A stretch of 64,000 nt of DNA, taken from NCBI GenBank assembly GCA_900169235.1, contig FWCC01000474.1, positions 17,637 to 81,636 of the forward strand. Direction: 5' to 3'. Numbering within the stretch: position 1 is the stretch's first letter; the number at the start of each line of letters is the position of its first letter. A program made the translations under genes and the position numbers. Shown in pieces: positions 10,129 through 19,710 of this stretch. This stretch comes from Zarea fungicola. Its lineage: Eukaryota > Ascomycota > Sordariomycetes > Hypocreales > Cordycipitaceae. The notes under the pieces are model-generated. The model was not told where the DNA came from. It saw only the letters and a program-made list of their open reading frames with translations, and made no database searches.

Positions 10129-11585
10129 GGTAGAGTCGGATAACCATTTGGTTGGCACAGTTTTTGTTGTTTATGCTAATGGTAGAGCTAATTATTGGGT
10201 TACGGGCAGGTGTATCCAGATGATTGTTTATCAGTGCCTCTATTTAACAGCTGTCAAAGTCGATACTGGCCGATTAGAGAATTTAACAGTCAGGATATAA
10301 GGCTCAGGTACTGGAATTTAAAGACAGCGTGTGGTGTGTTGCCACGATTAGCTACCAGGGTCAGAGGGACCGCTGTACATAAATACGTGTCGAGGAATAG
10401 GCGGTCCAGGAGCAATTAGCGGCCAACGATTTAAGACGACTCATAACACCGCCGTGGCACCGGCGGAGAGCTCGCCAGAGGCAGACGTGTAATGACTAGA
10501 GAGGCAGGTGATAAAAATGCTTGTAAATCACTTCGAGCTCGGTTTGGCCTCGCTAGGAGAACGACGCGATAATTCCAGAAAGCTACGGGGAACCTAACTG
10601 CACATAATCTGAATACGAGTAATCTCTTCTGCCATTTCTCACAAACGTACAGTATGGTACGCCGCCAAAATGCGGTTCGAGCGGCTGTCATGGCCTGCGT
10701 AGAACTTGTCGTGACGTATGACACCGAGGCCTGGCACCCAGACAAGACGAACATTTAGGTGCAAGTATTCCAGTAACCAGTATAGATATTGTCGATTTCT
10801 ATCGATCAATCTGAGCAATATATTACAATTGGGAGTCATGGTCCTGACGATACTTACCAAGTGTACCGTTCGGATAACCTGACCTGTTTTAGAGGCAGCC
10901 CAACTACGACTTGCGATGTACGCCATCGTTACGTTTGAAGACTACGCTGCTCACATTACCCATACTCAAACTGCCGCCAAATCAGTTAACATTGTAATCT
11001 GTGGGTTATCTCAGGGTTATGCGTAAATAGTTCCACTTAAAAGATAATAAGAACCTTCTCTAGCCCATCGACAATACCTTTTAATACCGAAATCGTTAGG
11101 CAGACCTCCATAATTATGGAAGCCATAACTAGCAAATGAAATTAAATATGGAGCAATATAATTTTCCCTAATACTTTGCCGCCAAGTATTAAATAGGTTA
11201 AACTTTACCCTTCAAGGCTATCCTAAAGAAATTGATTGTATCTTAGTCTTTGGACAAAACTCACATTAATAAACGCTTTTGCCAGCTTGAGATAGTCTTT
11301 ATCTTCGAAAGTAGGGGAAAACGTATCCATTACCGTATACTTAGACTTTTGACTTACTAAATCCTCTAATTTCTATCCTAAAATAGAAATGCATTACATT
11401 AATTGCGTATCAGTTCGGTTAAGCGACTGCGGGCTAATCGAATCTTAGTATTTCAGCTGTCATAGCAGCAAAGTCAGCTGCGATATTCACAATTCTGTTA
11501 CTCGACATCCCGGGTGTTTCGAGGTCATCAAGTCAATTAAACCAGAACCAGCACTTAGATTAAACTCAAGTCCTATTCACCTGCC

Positions 11586-12077
11586 TTAAAATAGTGGATG
11601 ACGGCTAGTGGCATTTTGTGGAATAGGTTGAATCACATCCCAGTGCTCAACAAGACAGGTGCCGTTGAATCGGAACAAGTCCGCGTAAGCTGTCTCCGGC
11701 CAACCTCCTCCGGTAACCCTCCAGTGAATCATAGCATAGCCACCATCTACAAGCAAATGCATAACCTGAATGGTTTTATTAGAAAAACATCTGTCAAGAC
11801 CCTTGATCGATGCGTCTCGACCGTCCATCAAGAACGGATTGTGCTGAACGTAGTCCTCTGGAACAAATTCTAAAAAGGCGGCTGTTGTATTCTTCTCCAA
11901 GTAAAATAGTTCAATAAACTTGTAGAATATTAAACGTTGTAGTTCGGGAGAAGCGTGCTTGGGAGGGCATGCCACCTCCGGCAGTAGTGGCAGCTCAGAA
12001 TCGGCCCAGGCGGTAGCCATTCCATCAGAGAAGGTACTGGACAGCAATCCTGGCAAAAAGTAACTGATCAAGTTCAT
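11586..12077 (-). CDS. SnoaL/NTF2-like protein 1
   Basis: Single-exon gene of 163 residues with ATG at 12075-12077. The body has the alpha+beta-barrel pattern of SnoaL-like predicted aldol condensation enzymes. Features include the early helix segment ELQRLIFYKFIELFYLEKN, then YVQHNPFLMDGRD, HLLVDGGYAMIHWRV and a C-terminal FRFNGTCLVEHWDVIQPIP, where the final Glu-His-Trp-Asp is typical of the family's pocket. The first 20 or so residues are hydrophobic (SYFLPGLL), so secretion is possible but not certain. SnoaL-like proteins act as cyclases, hydratases or isomerases in many fungal metabolite pathways. Another member of the fold lies 1 kb away at 13067-13622. Confidence 0.8.
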   Translation of the reverse strand: MNLISYFLPGLLSSTFSDGMATAWADSELPLLPEVACPPKHASPELQRLIFYKFIELFYLEKNTTAAFLEFVPEDYVQHNPFLMDGRDASIKGLDRCFSNKTIQVMHLLVDGGYAMIHWRVTGGGWPETAYADLFRFNGTCLVEHWDVIQPIPQNATSRHPLF

Positions 12078-12496
12078 GGTGAGAGTGTGACTGGTGCGAT
12101 TGTGGCTGGTGGGGAGGTAGATGTCACGCGGAGAAAAATTTCAAGATAAAATTTGTTTGCTCCTGTGGTGCTATACAAATAAAAGGTACCAGAAAGAAGA
12201 ATAGTTATGTTTTCTGGTGTAGCAGGACCATTTTATACATTTAAATGTCTTTCTCCTAGAGTAATTCTACTGTAACTCGACAGCATACTTTACAAGAAAT
12301 GCAGAAGTGTGGCTGAATCTGCGTATACTGTTAAACCATATGACAAATAAATAACTGTTAAAATGCATAACTAAGCATTTGTCATGAATACATAATCCCG
12401 GGAGCTAGTCCGAGCTTTCCGTACTACTTACTACAAAGCAGCTTCATCTTGGTTGAGCTGTCAAGCTCAGTGCCCGAGAAGGAAGACATCAACGAG

Positions 12497-12766
12497 CAGG
12501 GTTAGACATCTTGCGAATCATGCGATTGAAACCCACACTAAATCAAAACATGAGAATTACTAATGGTTGAATTTAAATGAAGTTAAATTTAATATATTAA
12601 ATTATCTAAATTATCTAAATTATCTAATTTATCTAAATTATCTAAATTCTTTATATAAATTCTTCAAATTCTTTAAATTTAATTGGCCCTCTATTTGATT
12701 TGACATTTTAAGACTTGGCGTTAATGAATTCTATTCGATCGACCATTCGCAAGATGTCCAACCCTG
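12497..12766. mobile_element. hAT-like MITE, 270 bp, intact TIRs and 8-bp target duplication
   Basis: Terminal inverted repeats of 22 bases start with CAGGGTT (12497-12518) and end with AACCCTG (12745-12766), with one mismatch (A versus G at position 8). An exact 8-bp direct duplication TCAACGAG flanks the element at 12489-12496 and 12767-12774. An 8-bp target duplication and termini starting CAG are hallmarks of hAT-superfamily transposons. The interior is AT-rich, carries no open frame, and includes a 9-bp satellite. It must therefore be non-autonomous, mobilised by a transposase elsewhere. The exact target duplication and nearly matching TIRs suggest a fairly recent insertion. Confidence 0.88.
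12599..12650. repeat. AT-rich 9-bp satellite inside the MITE
   Basis: Five to six near-identical 9-base units (ATTATCTAA, once TTTATCTAA) in tandem, followed by a looser run of ATTCTTTA-type repeats. It forms the core of the inverted-repeat element. Confidence 0.85.
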
Positions 12767-13066
12767 TCAACGAGTCACTTTGCAGTCATAGCCTAAAGTT
12801 ACAGCCTTAGTTAATACCTGCCAAAGTTGCGGCCACCCGCTGTGCTACGTACTGTGAATTTATATGCCAAAGCTTTCATTTATTCTAGCCTACTCGCGAA
12901 TAAATCGCATTTTCGAGGAGGCACCCTCTCTTAATAAATACTTGTAAAGCTGACTTGCCAGCAAACTATGTCACCTGGCTGGCATCATATGCGGACTTAA
13001 AAGCAATTATTGCAGTATTATGTACAATTTTAGCTTCATAAATGAGCCATGCTAAAATACATTGCG

Positions 13067-13622
13067 CTATTCCTCTGACATAGCTATCTCTAAAGTATGG
13101 TAGTTAGCGACATCTCTGCCTTCGCCAAAATCCCACGTATACCATTCCTCAATACCAGCTATAAAGCCATCTTGCTTGACAGTGAAATCCACAACGCCTC
13201 TAAAGATAAATTCGTGGCCGCTAGCCTTCTTAATTGGCAAATCATTAACGAAGGTTCCTTTGTTAGTCGTGCGAATACTAAACTTGACAGTCGATTGCTC
13301 CCTTGTGATATCATGTGAATCTGGTACAAGATGGAAACTATTCACTGTCATATTGAAATCAGGTATCGCTGCGCGCCAATTCATCCAGTGACGCCGCAAT
13401 GCTCCATGTCCTATACGTCGGATTTGAAAGGCGTGGTCCACATAAGACGCGTTGCTATCGTACAGGGAAACCCAATGTGTGGGGGAATCGCCTCCCCAGG
13501 CAGCGGTCCAGCGTGTGGCAAGGGAAAAGAGCTCGTCACTGGACACTACTCGATAAAGAAAGCTTGTATGAGTACGTTGTTAAATGGCTGCAAGGTAACG
13601 CCATCTTACTGGTTTCTGTCAT
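13067..13622 (-). CDS. SnoaL/NTF2-like protein 2, two exons
   Basis: The main frame lacks an ATG near its N-terminus. A 13-base first exon (13622-13610) ending before a strong GTAAG donor joins the main exon (13545-13067) across a 64-base intron. The splice itself creates the fifth codon: it reads MTETMSSDELFSLATRW and gives 163 residues. The body is an NTF2-like fold: WVSLYDSNASYVDHAFQ, GHGALRRHWMNWRAAIPDF and a final EWYTWDFG segment. This resembles ester-cyclase/SnoaL proteins that act on polyketide-like or terpenoid intermediates. It is on the same strand as the first SnoaL-like gene and the NmrA-like genes. A hydrophobic stretch runs in frame just upstream of the first ATG (see findings), so a longer N-terminus cannot be excluded. 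Confidence 0.75.
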
Positions 13623-15299
13623 TTTTGCTAAAGTCTGGAAGCTGCCTGCAGAGAGGAACCAGAGAGCATCATTAAAACAAAGTAAAATGTCAAGGATTGG
13701 GTGAGAGGATGAGCCCGATGTCCATGCTTGAGTAAGGTGTGGAAAGATTCCATGCACTTTCAAGGCAGTTCCGATACTTCCGGCTGCTGCAAGGGGGGTC
13801 AAACAGTACTAACCTCGGCATCCACGCGCTTGCTATTGTGGACATTAGAAGAATATTGTAACAGGCACATGATGTGGTCGATTACAGTGCTGTACCTTAC
13901 TCACAATACATCCAGTACGAGAATGGCATTAGCTAGCGATAGTTCCCCTGAAGGATGACTACTTAATTTTCTTGATAATATAATTTAGCGAAACTATGTT
14001 AATGTAATTCTACAAATGTTGGAACCAGAAGTTTGCAAATTTTTCATGTGATACCGCAGAGCATTTGGTATGTGTTAATCATTTCTTGTATCGACGTTCC
14101 TCTGGGATAGCTAGGCTTCAGCCCTACCCTCTCTCATAACGAACTTCACCCTCTCAAAATCAAGTCATTCTGTGAGAATCTGCACAACACCTGTTATTCT
14201 CCGTTGTAGCTCATTGATTATAGCTTTTCATCTATCATATAGCGTTGAGCCTCACTAGCTAATATTTAGTACAGGCCCGGTATTATTCGTCGTCACATTG
14301 GAACCATTTTCATGGCAAAGTGAGCTAGGTGTGGCGGTGTAGCCAGCCACTGGATTGATTAAACGCTCGGCGGCCGACACTCTATCGTCATTTAGAATTT
14401 AGGAGCAATTCGACACATTAATCCTCTCTGCGAACTGCAGGCCCATCGTGTTATAAAAAATCTCGGGCTTGTTTTGGGAGTACATCAAGCTGCAAATATT
14501 TCCAAATAATGGCCAAATGTTGGTTTCCGGCTTACGTATTGTACTAACTGTCCTTGCACCCAGATTAGATTTCGTTTTCAATCGGGCTTATCTACATCGT
14601 ACTATAATATCTCCGACTGAAGATGAGCACCCTAACAAGCCGCAAACTAGCGCAACTAGCATAAGTATGGGGAAGCACGAAGTATATATGTCCTCACTGT
14701 CCCGCCGCAATTTGCCGGGCCTAGGAAAAGTAAGGCGCAATTTATTTGGTAAATGGCTGCTGTAGACAGAATAACTAGTTCAAACGGAAGCCATCTGACC
14801 GCTTTGCCCAACCCCTAGCTTTAACCACATACAAGTGGACAACTAGAAAGTCAAACTCAACATGGATATATCCAAAACCTTTTCTCAAAAGATGTGGCTG
14901 TTGATCATCGCCGGTAAACCTAGCTTTTACCTTTAACTCATTTTCTTCGAGCGACCACAGACGCATCCAGTTTGCTTTTGCAGTCACCTATCCAGTCACC
15001 CGTACAAGCTGAGCAGCCCATGACTTCGCAGCAGTTCAGCACGAGGCCCACATTCGTTTAGAACTTCCCTCTTATGCCAAGAACTTCAATATCGCATTAG
15101 GATAGTGTCGGAATAACTACAAAATAAACTTTACATAGCCGATTCAGTCTAGAGCTAAATCCGAGGCCTCAGTAGCCACATTAAATTAATGGCGGAAAGG
15201 TGATACCTCTGGTTTTCTAGTTCCGATTTCATCCAATTATAAATATGCAGAAAAGTTTGCTTTATTTACCCACTTCATTTTGTCCTACACCTCACAATC
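13623..15299. other. intergenic region; hydrophobic open frame at its start
   Basis: From about 13802 to 13623 (minus strand) a hydrophobic, protein-like stretch (GTALKVHGIFPHLTQAW, DILLCFNDALWFLSAGSF) is open and in frame with the SnoaL-like exon 1, but has no ATG of its own. The remaining 1.5 kb has only short unsupported frames. A TATA-like stretch for the kelch gene lies at its right end. Confidence 0.35.
15237..15248 (+). promoter_or_regulatory. TATA-like core promoter of the kelch gene
   Basis: ATTATAAATATG, about 55-60 bases upstream of the ATG at 15300. Its position fits a core promoter for this intronless gene. Confidence 0.45.
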
Positions 15300-16319
15300 A
15301 TGAAGCTTTTGCTCTTCGCTAGCTTATGTTCCTGGGCAGCCAGTCAGCCGTCACAACTGGGCGACTGGAAGACCGCCGCTAATATCACCATTGCCCCCAG
15401 ACAAGAACACGCAACAGTAGCCCTAGATGGCTCATCCCTTGCCATTGTTGGGGGGATTGTCCCGAATGAGGGCGAGCAAGGGGTTCACACCACAAACCTC
15501 ATGCAGATATACAACTGTTTGACAGACTCATGGTCAAGCGCCGCTGAGGTGCCAATTGCCGTAAATCACCCCAACGTTGCCGTCGTCGACGGCAAAATGT
15601 ATCTGTTAGGTGGCTTGGCGGCTGCTGCAGATGGCGCGTGGCAAGGATTTTCGGACTCCTGGGTCTACAGCATCCAAAACAACAGCTGGTCGACACTCCC
15701 ACCTATGCCTGATCCAGACCGTCGTGGCAGTGCCGCTGTCGGTGTTTACAAAGGTGTCATCTACCTTGCTGGCGGTTTGCGCTCCCTGGAGCCAACAGGA
15801 AACTCAGGAAAGCAAGACACTGTTGACATAGTCTCTTCTTTTGACACTCGAACACAGAAGTGGAAATCGCTACCACCGCTGCCCGAGGCCAGAGATCATT
15901 CAGGGGCATCAGTAGTGAAAGGCCGCTTTTACGTCGTCGGGGGCCGGAGGAACGGCCAGTATAATGTTGTGGATACTGTTTTCGTCCTCGAACTGGATAA
16001 CATTGGCAAGGGCTGGCGACTGAGTTCTGGTCGAATGCCAACGACACGTGGTGGCATCGCAGCAAGCACCATAAACGGAGTCATATATACATTCGGTGGG
16101 GAGGGAAATCCTGCGGTGGGAAGCTATGGTGTCTTTCCTCAGGTCGAAATGTTTGATGTGAAGAGAGAGAAATGGACAAAATTACAAAACATGCCATATC
16201 CCCGACATGGAGGCTCGAGCACAGTCATCGGTGGCGCAATCCATCTACCTGGCGGCGGCCGCAGGGAGGGAGGGAACCCTCAAAGTATTCACGATGTATT
16301 TTACCCGATACGTAATTAG
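15300..16319 (+). CDS. secreted kelch-repeat beta-propeller protein
   Basis: Intronless, 339 residues. Residues 1-16 are a signal peptide (MKLLLFASLCSWAAS), so the protein is extracellular. Six kelch repeats follow, seen as hydrophobic-Gly-Gly blades: LAIVGGIV, MYLLGGLA, IYLAGGLR, FYVVGGRR, IYTFGGEG and IHLPGGGR. The repeats cover the whole mature chain, so it is a propeller with no other domain. Similar secreted kelch/galactose-oxidase-like proteins occur in fungal metabolite clusters and as secreted binding proteins. No galactose-oxidase catalytic motif is obvious, so an enzymatic role is open. It is transcribed away from the SnoaL-like genes and ends the 5' accessory block. Confidence 0.88.
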   Translation: MKLLLFASLCSWAASQPSQLGDWKTAANITIAPRQEHATVALDGSSLAIVGGIVPNEGEQGVHTTNLMQIYNCLTDSWSSAAEVPIAVNHPNVAVVDGKMYLLGGLAAAADGAWQGFSDSWVYSIQNNSWSTLPPMPDPDRRGSAAVGVYKGVIYLAGGLRSLEPTGNSGKQDTVDIVSSFDTRTQKWKSLPPLPEARDHSGASVVKGRFYVVGGRRNGQYNVVDTVFVLELDNIGKGWRLSSGRMPTTRGGIAASTINGVIYTFGGEGNPAVGSYGVFPQVEMFDVKREKWTKLQNMPYPRHGGSSTVIGGAIHLPGGGRREGGNPQSIHDVFYPIRN

Positions 16320-17249
16320 TCGTTTTGCTGGCCATTATACAATCTTTCGAACTACTGGATTAGACAGACAGTCGGTTGCGTCTAGTGCCATAAGTATAAA
16401 ATTTCAGAGAAGAGATAATCTTTGGTGACATTTGTAAATTAGAAAAATCGACAGAAATACAAAGACTTGTTACTAGAAGTAAAAGAATCACACGGGCACT
16501 GGTATATAGCTTTGAGAAAGCCTTAGACTAGATAGGAGAAGCTATAGACCTGCACAGCCGGATCTAGAACTTGGGCATGGCCTAGATTCAACATGGTTAT
16601 ATATTAGTTTATAGTTAGCTACCATTCAACAGCGTATTATTCGGCCCCCAAAACCGTCTTTGACGCAGTAACACACTCGTTGTCGCATTTGACCCTTCAG
16701 ATTGCACAGAAACGTCTCGGCTCACCAGGCACATCACGCTTGCTGCTGTTATATCTCAACTCATTTCCCTTTGGTTTCCTCCCCCTCTCAGAAAGTTTAG
16801 ACAATAGCTTGTAATCAGGTAGTGGTGGGATGTTGTTGCCACTAGCACAATGCTAGAGCACATTAGGACACTTGTTGTCCAGTTTAAGACCCGGCTTGGA
16901 AACAAGCAGGCAAGCTTATGTGCAGTTTTGTTTCTTATACGTCGGATCAGATCCTTTGGCGCTTTTGTCTTTGCTCTTCCTGCCGGAGTCTTTCGCTTGT
17001 TTGTTGGTGCTGGTTCCTGCTCCGCTCTACCGTTGATAACACTCTGCTCCGCCTTGTTTGTCCTCGTCACGCCAGGGAGGCACGGTGGAATCTTTGCGCG
17101 ATGACTGCGACGGCCGAAAAGTGTGTTTTCAAGTCATGAGGAATCTATCACAAGAAAAAGATTGATCTATGCCGGGCGAGAACATAGATAAAGATGAATC
17201 TATGTCTTCAGACGCCCGTGAAGTAACTTGGGTAGTAATAGCCACCAAG
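16320..17249. other. intergenic region, no gene seen
   Basis: About 930 bases between the kelch gene and the end of the membrane-protein gene on the other strand. Overlapping short frames at 16756-17139 on both strands lack motifs and cancel each other out as evidence. Confidence 0.4.
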
Positions 17250-18945
17250 CTACACCTTGCGCTTACGCCATTCGACAGCCCGAGATACCAAAGCAGCGAA
17301 AATATATACGCTGATGATAGAATATACCTTTTGTATAAAAATAAACTCAACCTCAAAGGTACACAAAACAACCACGTAAATGACACAGTTAAGAAACTGT
17401 AGCGACACTCGAAGCCAGAATGGGCTCTGGGAGAAGGTCTGCTCGATCCAGATTGAGCAAATCACAGTGCAGTACAGCAAATATACCGCGACCGGTAGGA
17501 GCTCGCCGACAAGAGAGGGGACTGAGGGCCTTTTCTGGAGGACCTGCGGGTAGGCAAGGTATGCCGCGACAGCTCCAACCGCATGAATAAAAGCTGAGAT
17601 CGAGGCAAGAGCGGCGGTGCGTGAGCGCCAGTCCGCATCTGGCCTCTCAAAGTCCTTGGATGCAAGTGATGATGTCGAGTTCAGGGGCAGTTCGGGCGGC
17701 TTGCAAACAAGTGGTACGTGTGGCAGCGGTTCAGGAATGTCCTCTTTTTTTGGCCGTGTAATGACTTTTTGGATGTTAGAAATGATATTCCTAGATTTGT
17801 CTTGTGTGGAGCTCACCCTCTTCCCATGTTCCAAAGACGCTGATGACGGGCGACAACAATGCTAATACAGACACGACTTGACCAAATGTCCAAGCCTGCC
17901 TGCCAAAGAAAAGTTGCTCAGGGCCTTCCCACATGTCATAAATAAAACACCAGATCCCCCACATAAAAGCCGCCATCACCCAGCTGATCTAGAGTCGATT
18001 GATTAGCAACTGTGACGCTGTCCGCAACTTGATTACTTGCCTCCATCGCCAGTGAAGCCCAAAGAACAAAAACCAGCCGTATAGCAGAAACTAAACCGTA
18101 AACAGGGCGATAGAGAAGTGATCTTTTTAGACTATGGGTATCCCCATCTGTGCAGAGTGCTCTGAACAAAACCCAGAGGAGCTGATTGACCTGGTCATCA
18201 AGCCACCGTGTGGCTCGGCCAACGGCTTGCGAAAGAGGTTGGTACAGCCTAATGACACGACCTAAAAATGCAAGTAAAATGAAAATGGCAGAAAGTATTG
18301 CCGTTATAATGGATTCGCTATTGTGCACGAAGCAGGGGCCGCTCCATGAGAAGGGGTGGTTTGCGTTCTCCAATGCCTCGAATGCGGGAGAAGGAAAGGT
18401 GAAGCAAAGGGCAGGCATAGCGTCGGAGCCAGGACCTTCCCAACACCAATGCCCGTTGGCAATGAGTATTCGGCCAATGGCAAGCAAAACGGCAAGCGTA
18501 CCCATGGCAAACAACCTCCATATGCGCTCAAGGTAATGAGTTTGAAGATTACATCGCAGCATTGTCAGACATGAGAGGTGTGTCAAGCAGGAGAACCATG
18601 CGAGATCAAGGATAATTCTCCACTTCCATGATGCCAGGCCACATTGTAACTGAACATATGCGCTGACAAGGATTGCAAGGCCGGTGACAATCTGCATATC
18701 GCCCATGAGCATGATGCACTATACGGGATGTCAGTAAAAATATGTGGGTATACTTGCGCAGAAGTACCAACTTTGATCAAGATTTCCTCTAACTGATGTT
18801 TTGTATTGCTTGACATGACACCATGCGGGCCGAGCAAGCGTTTCGAAAGGTACTTCGGCCCAGAGCGTATCCAACGTAGCAGCGACTGGTCCCATACGTT
18901 AGGACGGTGCGGTGTGGTACAATTATGGGAAGATGTGAAAGGCAT
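17250..18945 (-). CDS. polytopic fungal membrane protein, four exons, one GC-AG intron
   Basis: Rebuilt as exons 18945-18772, 18718-18041, 17988-17817 and 17764-17250 (introns 53, 52, 52 and 52 bases counting each gap once: 53, 52, 52), giving 512 residues. Exon 2 carries the family signature MQIVTGLAILVSAYVQL followed by DLAWFSCLTHLSCLTMLR. Several hydrophobic helices follow, and the C-terminal part has more (VYLLYCTVICSIWIEQ, FLNCVIYVVVLCTF). I count roughly eight membrane spans. This pattern is common in uncharacterised ascomycete integral membrane proteins. Intron 2 starts GCAAGT rather than GT; only this choice keeps frame with ISWVMAAFMWGIW, and its GCTAATC branch site is good. The first donor could also be GTATAC, adding six residues. 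Function is unknown; the plasma membrane is a guess. Confidence 0.8.
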
Positions 18946-19710
18946 CAAATGATGGTCATGTTTGGGCGAAAGCAGCAGAGGGGACGGCGAAAATCTCTGT
19001 CATCTATCGCCCCGCGTGAGGACAGGCCATCTTTTGCGCACCCCTCAGCCTGGGTGCCGCCTTAATGCCTAATACTTCCAGTTACACAGCGTGTGTTGAC
19101 ACAGCCAGATGGGTGGCGGTGCAGATTGTCAGCCTCAGCATGCAGATAGAATGACTGGAGGACGGTTGGGAGGCTGCTGATGTCAACAACTTTCGTGCAA
19201 CGGCAATCATGTCATGCGGGCTACTACTCCTTGCCGCTGTATGAGCTAATCCCCCGAGAAATTTCGGCTGCACTACCACGGGCGTAATAATTAAAGATAC
19301 GTAACGTGTAATTTATGGGTAGTAATTAATTTTTCATCGGCCATCGAGAGAGGGAAACATTGGACAGACATGTCGTGCAATACCGCTTGGATGGTGGCAA
19401 AAGCTGAGCAGAACGGGTCGTACGCGCGGCGCGACAAGTTCCAGCTGCAACTAGCTAACTTGTAGGTAACTGCAATCATGTCACCAAAGTGGTAGCTAAC
19501 ATTTGGGCATTCGCCCAGAAATGCCGAGCTACACTTAGGTTTGCTACCTGCATTGCCAAGTCAATTATCGTGCTAGCTCTGCGCTCCAGACGGATGCCAA
19601 CCATTTTCTCAAGAATATGCAGCTCTGGTTCAGTAGAAGGTTTCGATTAGACCTACATTTTTAGTACTACAAACGCTAGATTAGACAGGCATTCGTCCTG
19701 AAACCGAATC
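18946..19710. other. intergenic region with a diverged duplication
   Basis: No supportable gene. Two stretches around 19195-19275 and 19470-19540 share a recognisable order of short matches (GCAATCATGTCA, then AGCTAA, then AGAAAT..CG and GCTACACT-like), suggesting an old local duplication. Confidence 0.3.

Larger units (their letters stand above)
8768..11585. other. AT-rich gene-poor stretch with possible element relics
   Basis: About 2.8 kb with no firm gene. One ATG frame (9928-10128) is listed separately. On the minus strand between about 10926 and 10431, the translated segment VRLVWVPGLGVIRHDKF resembles the region after the integrase of fungal Copia polyproteins, with stops on either side. 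That suggests a badly decayed retroelement but does not prove it. The AT-rich composition with many stops would fit RIP-mutated repeat DNA; a dinucleotide index would decide. Confidence 0.35.
12078..13066. other. intergenic region containing a MITE
   Basis: No gene. The 270-bp inverted-repeat element (12497-12766) and its AT-rich core take up the middle. The first 150 bases are the promoter of the SnoaL-like gene ending at 12077, with a possible minus-strand TATAAA near 12231. Confidence 0.5.

Noticed and set aside
13097..13704. several plus-strand frames (71-114 codons) over the second SnoaL-like gene
   Set aside because: They contradict each other and lie opposite a recognisable NTF2-like protein.
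16756..17139. overlapping frames on both strands after the kelch gene
   Set aside because: No motif, no start context, and the two strands give equally weak candidates.
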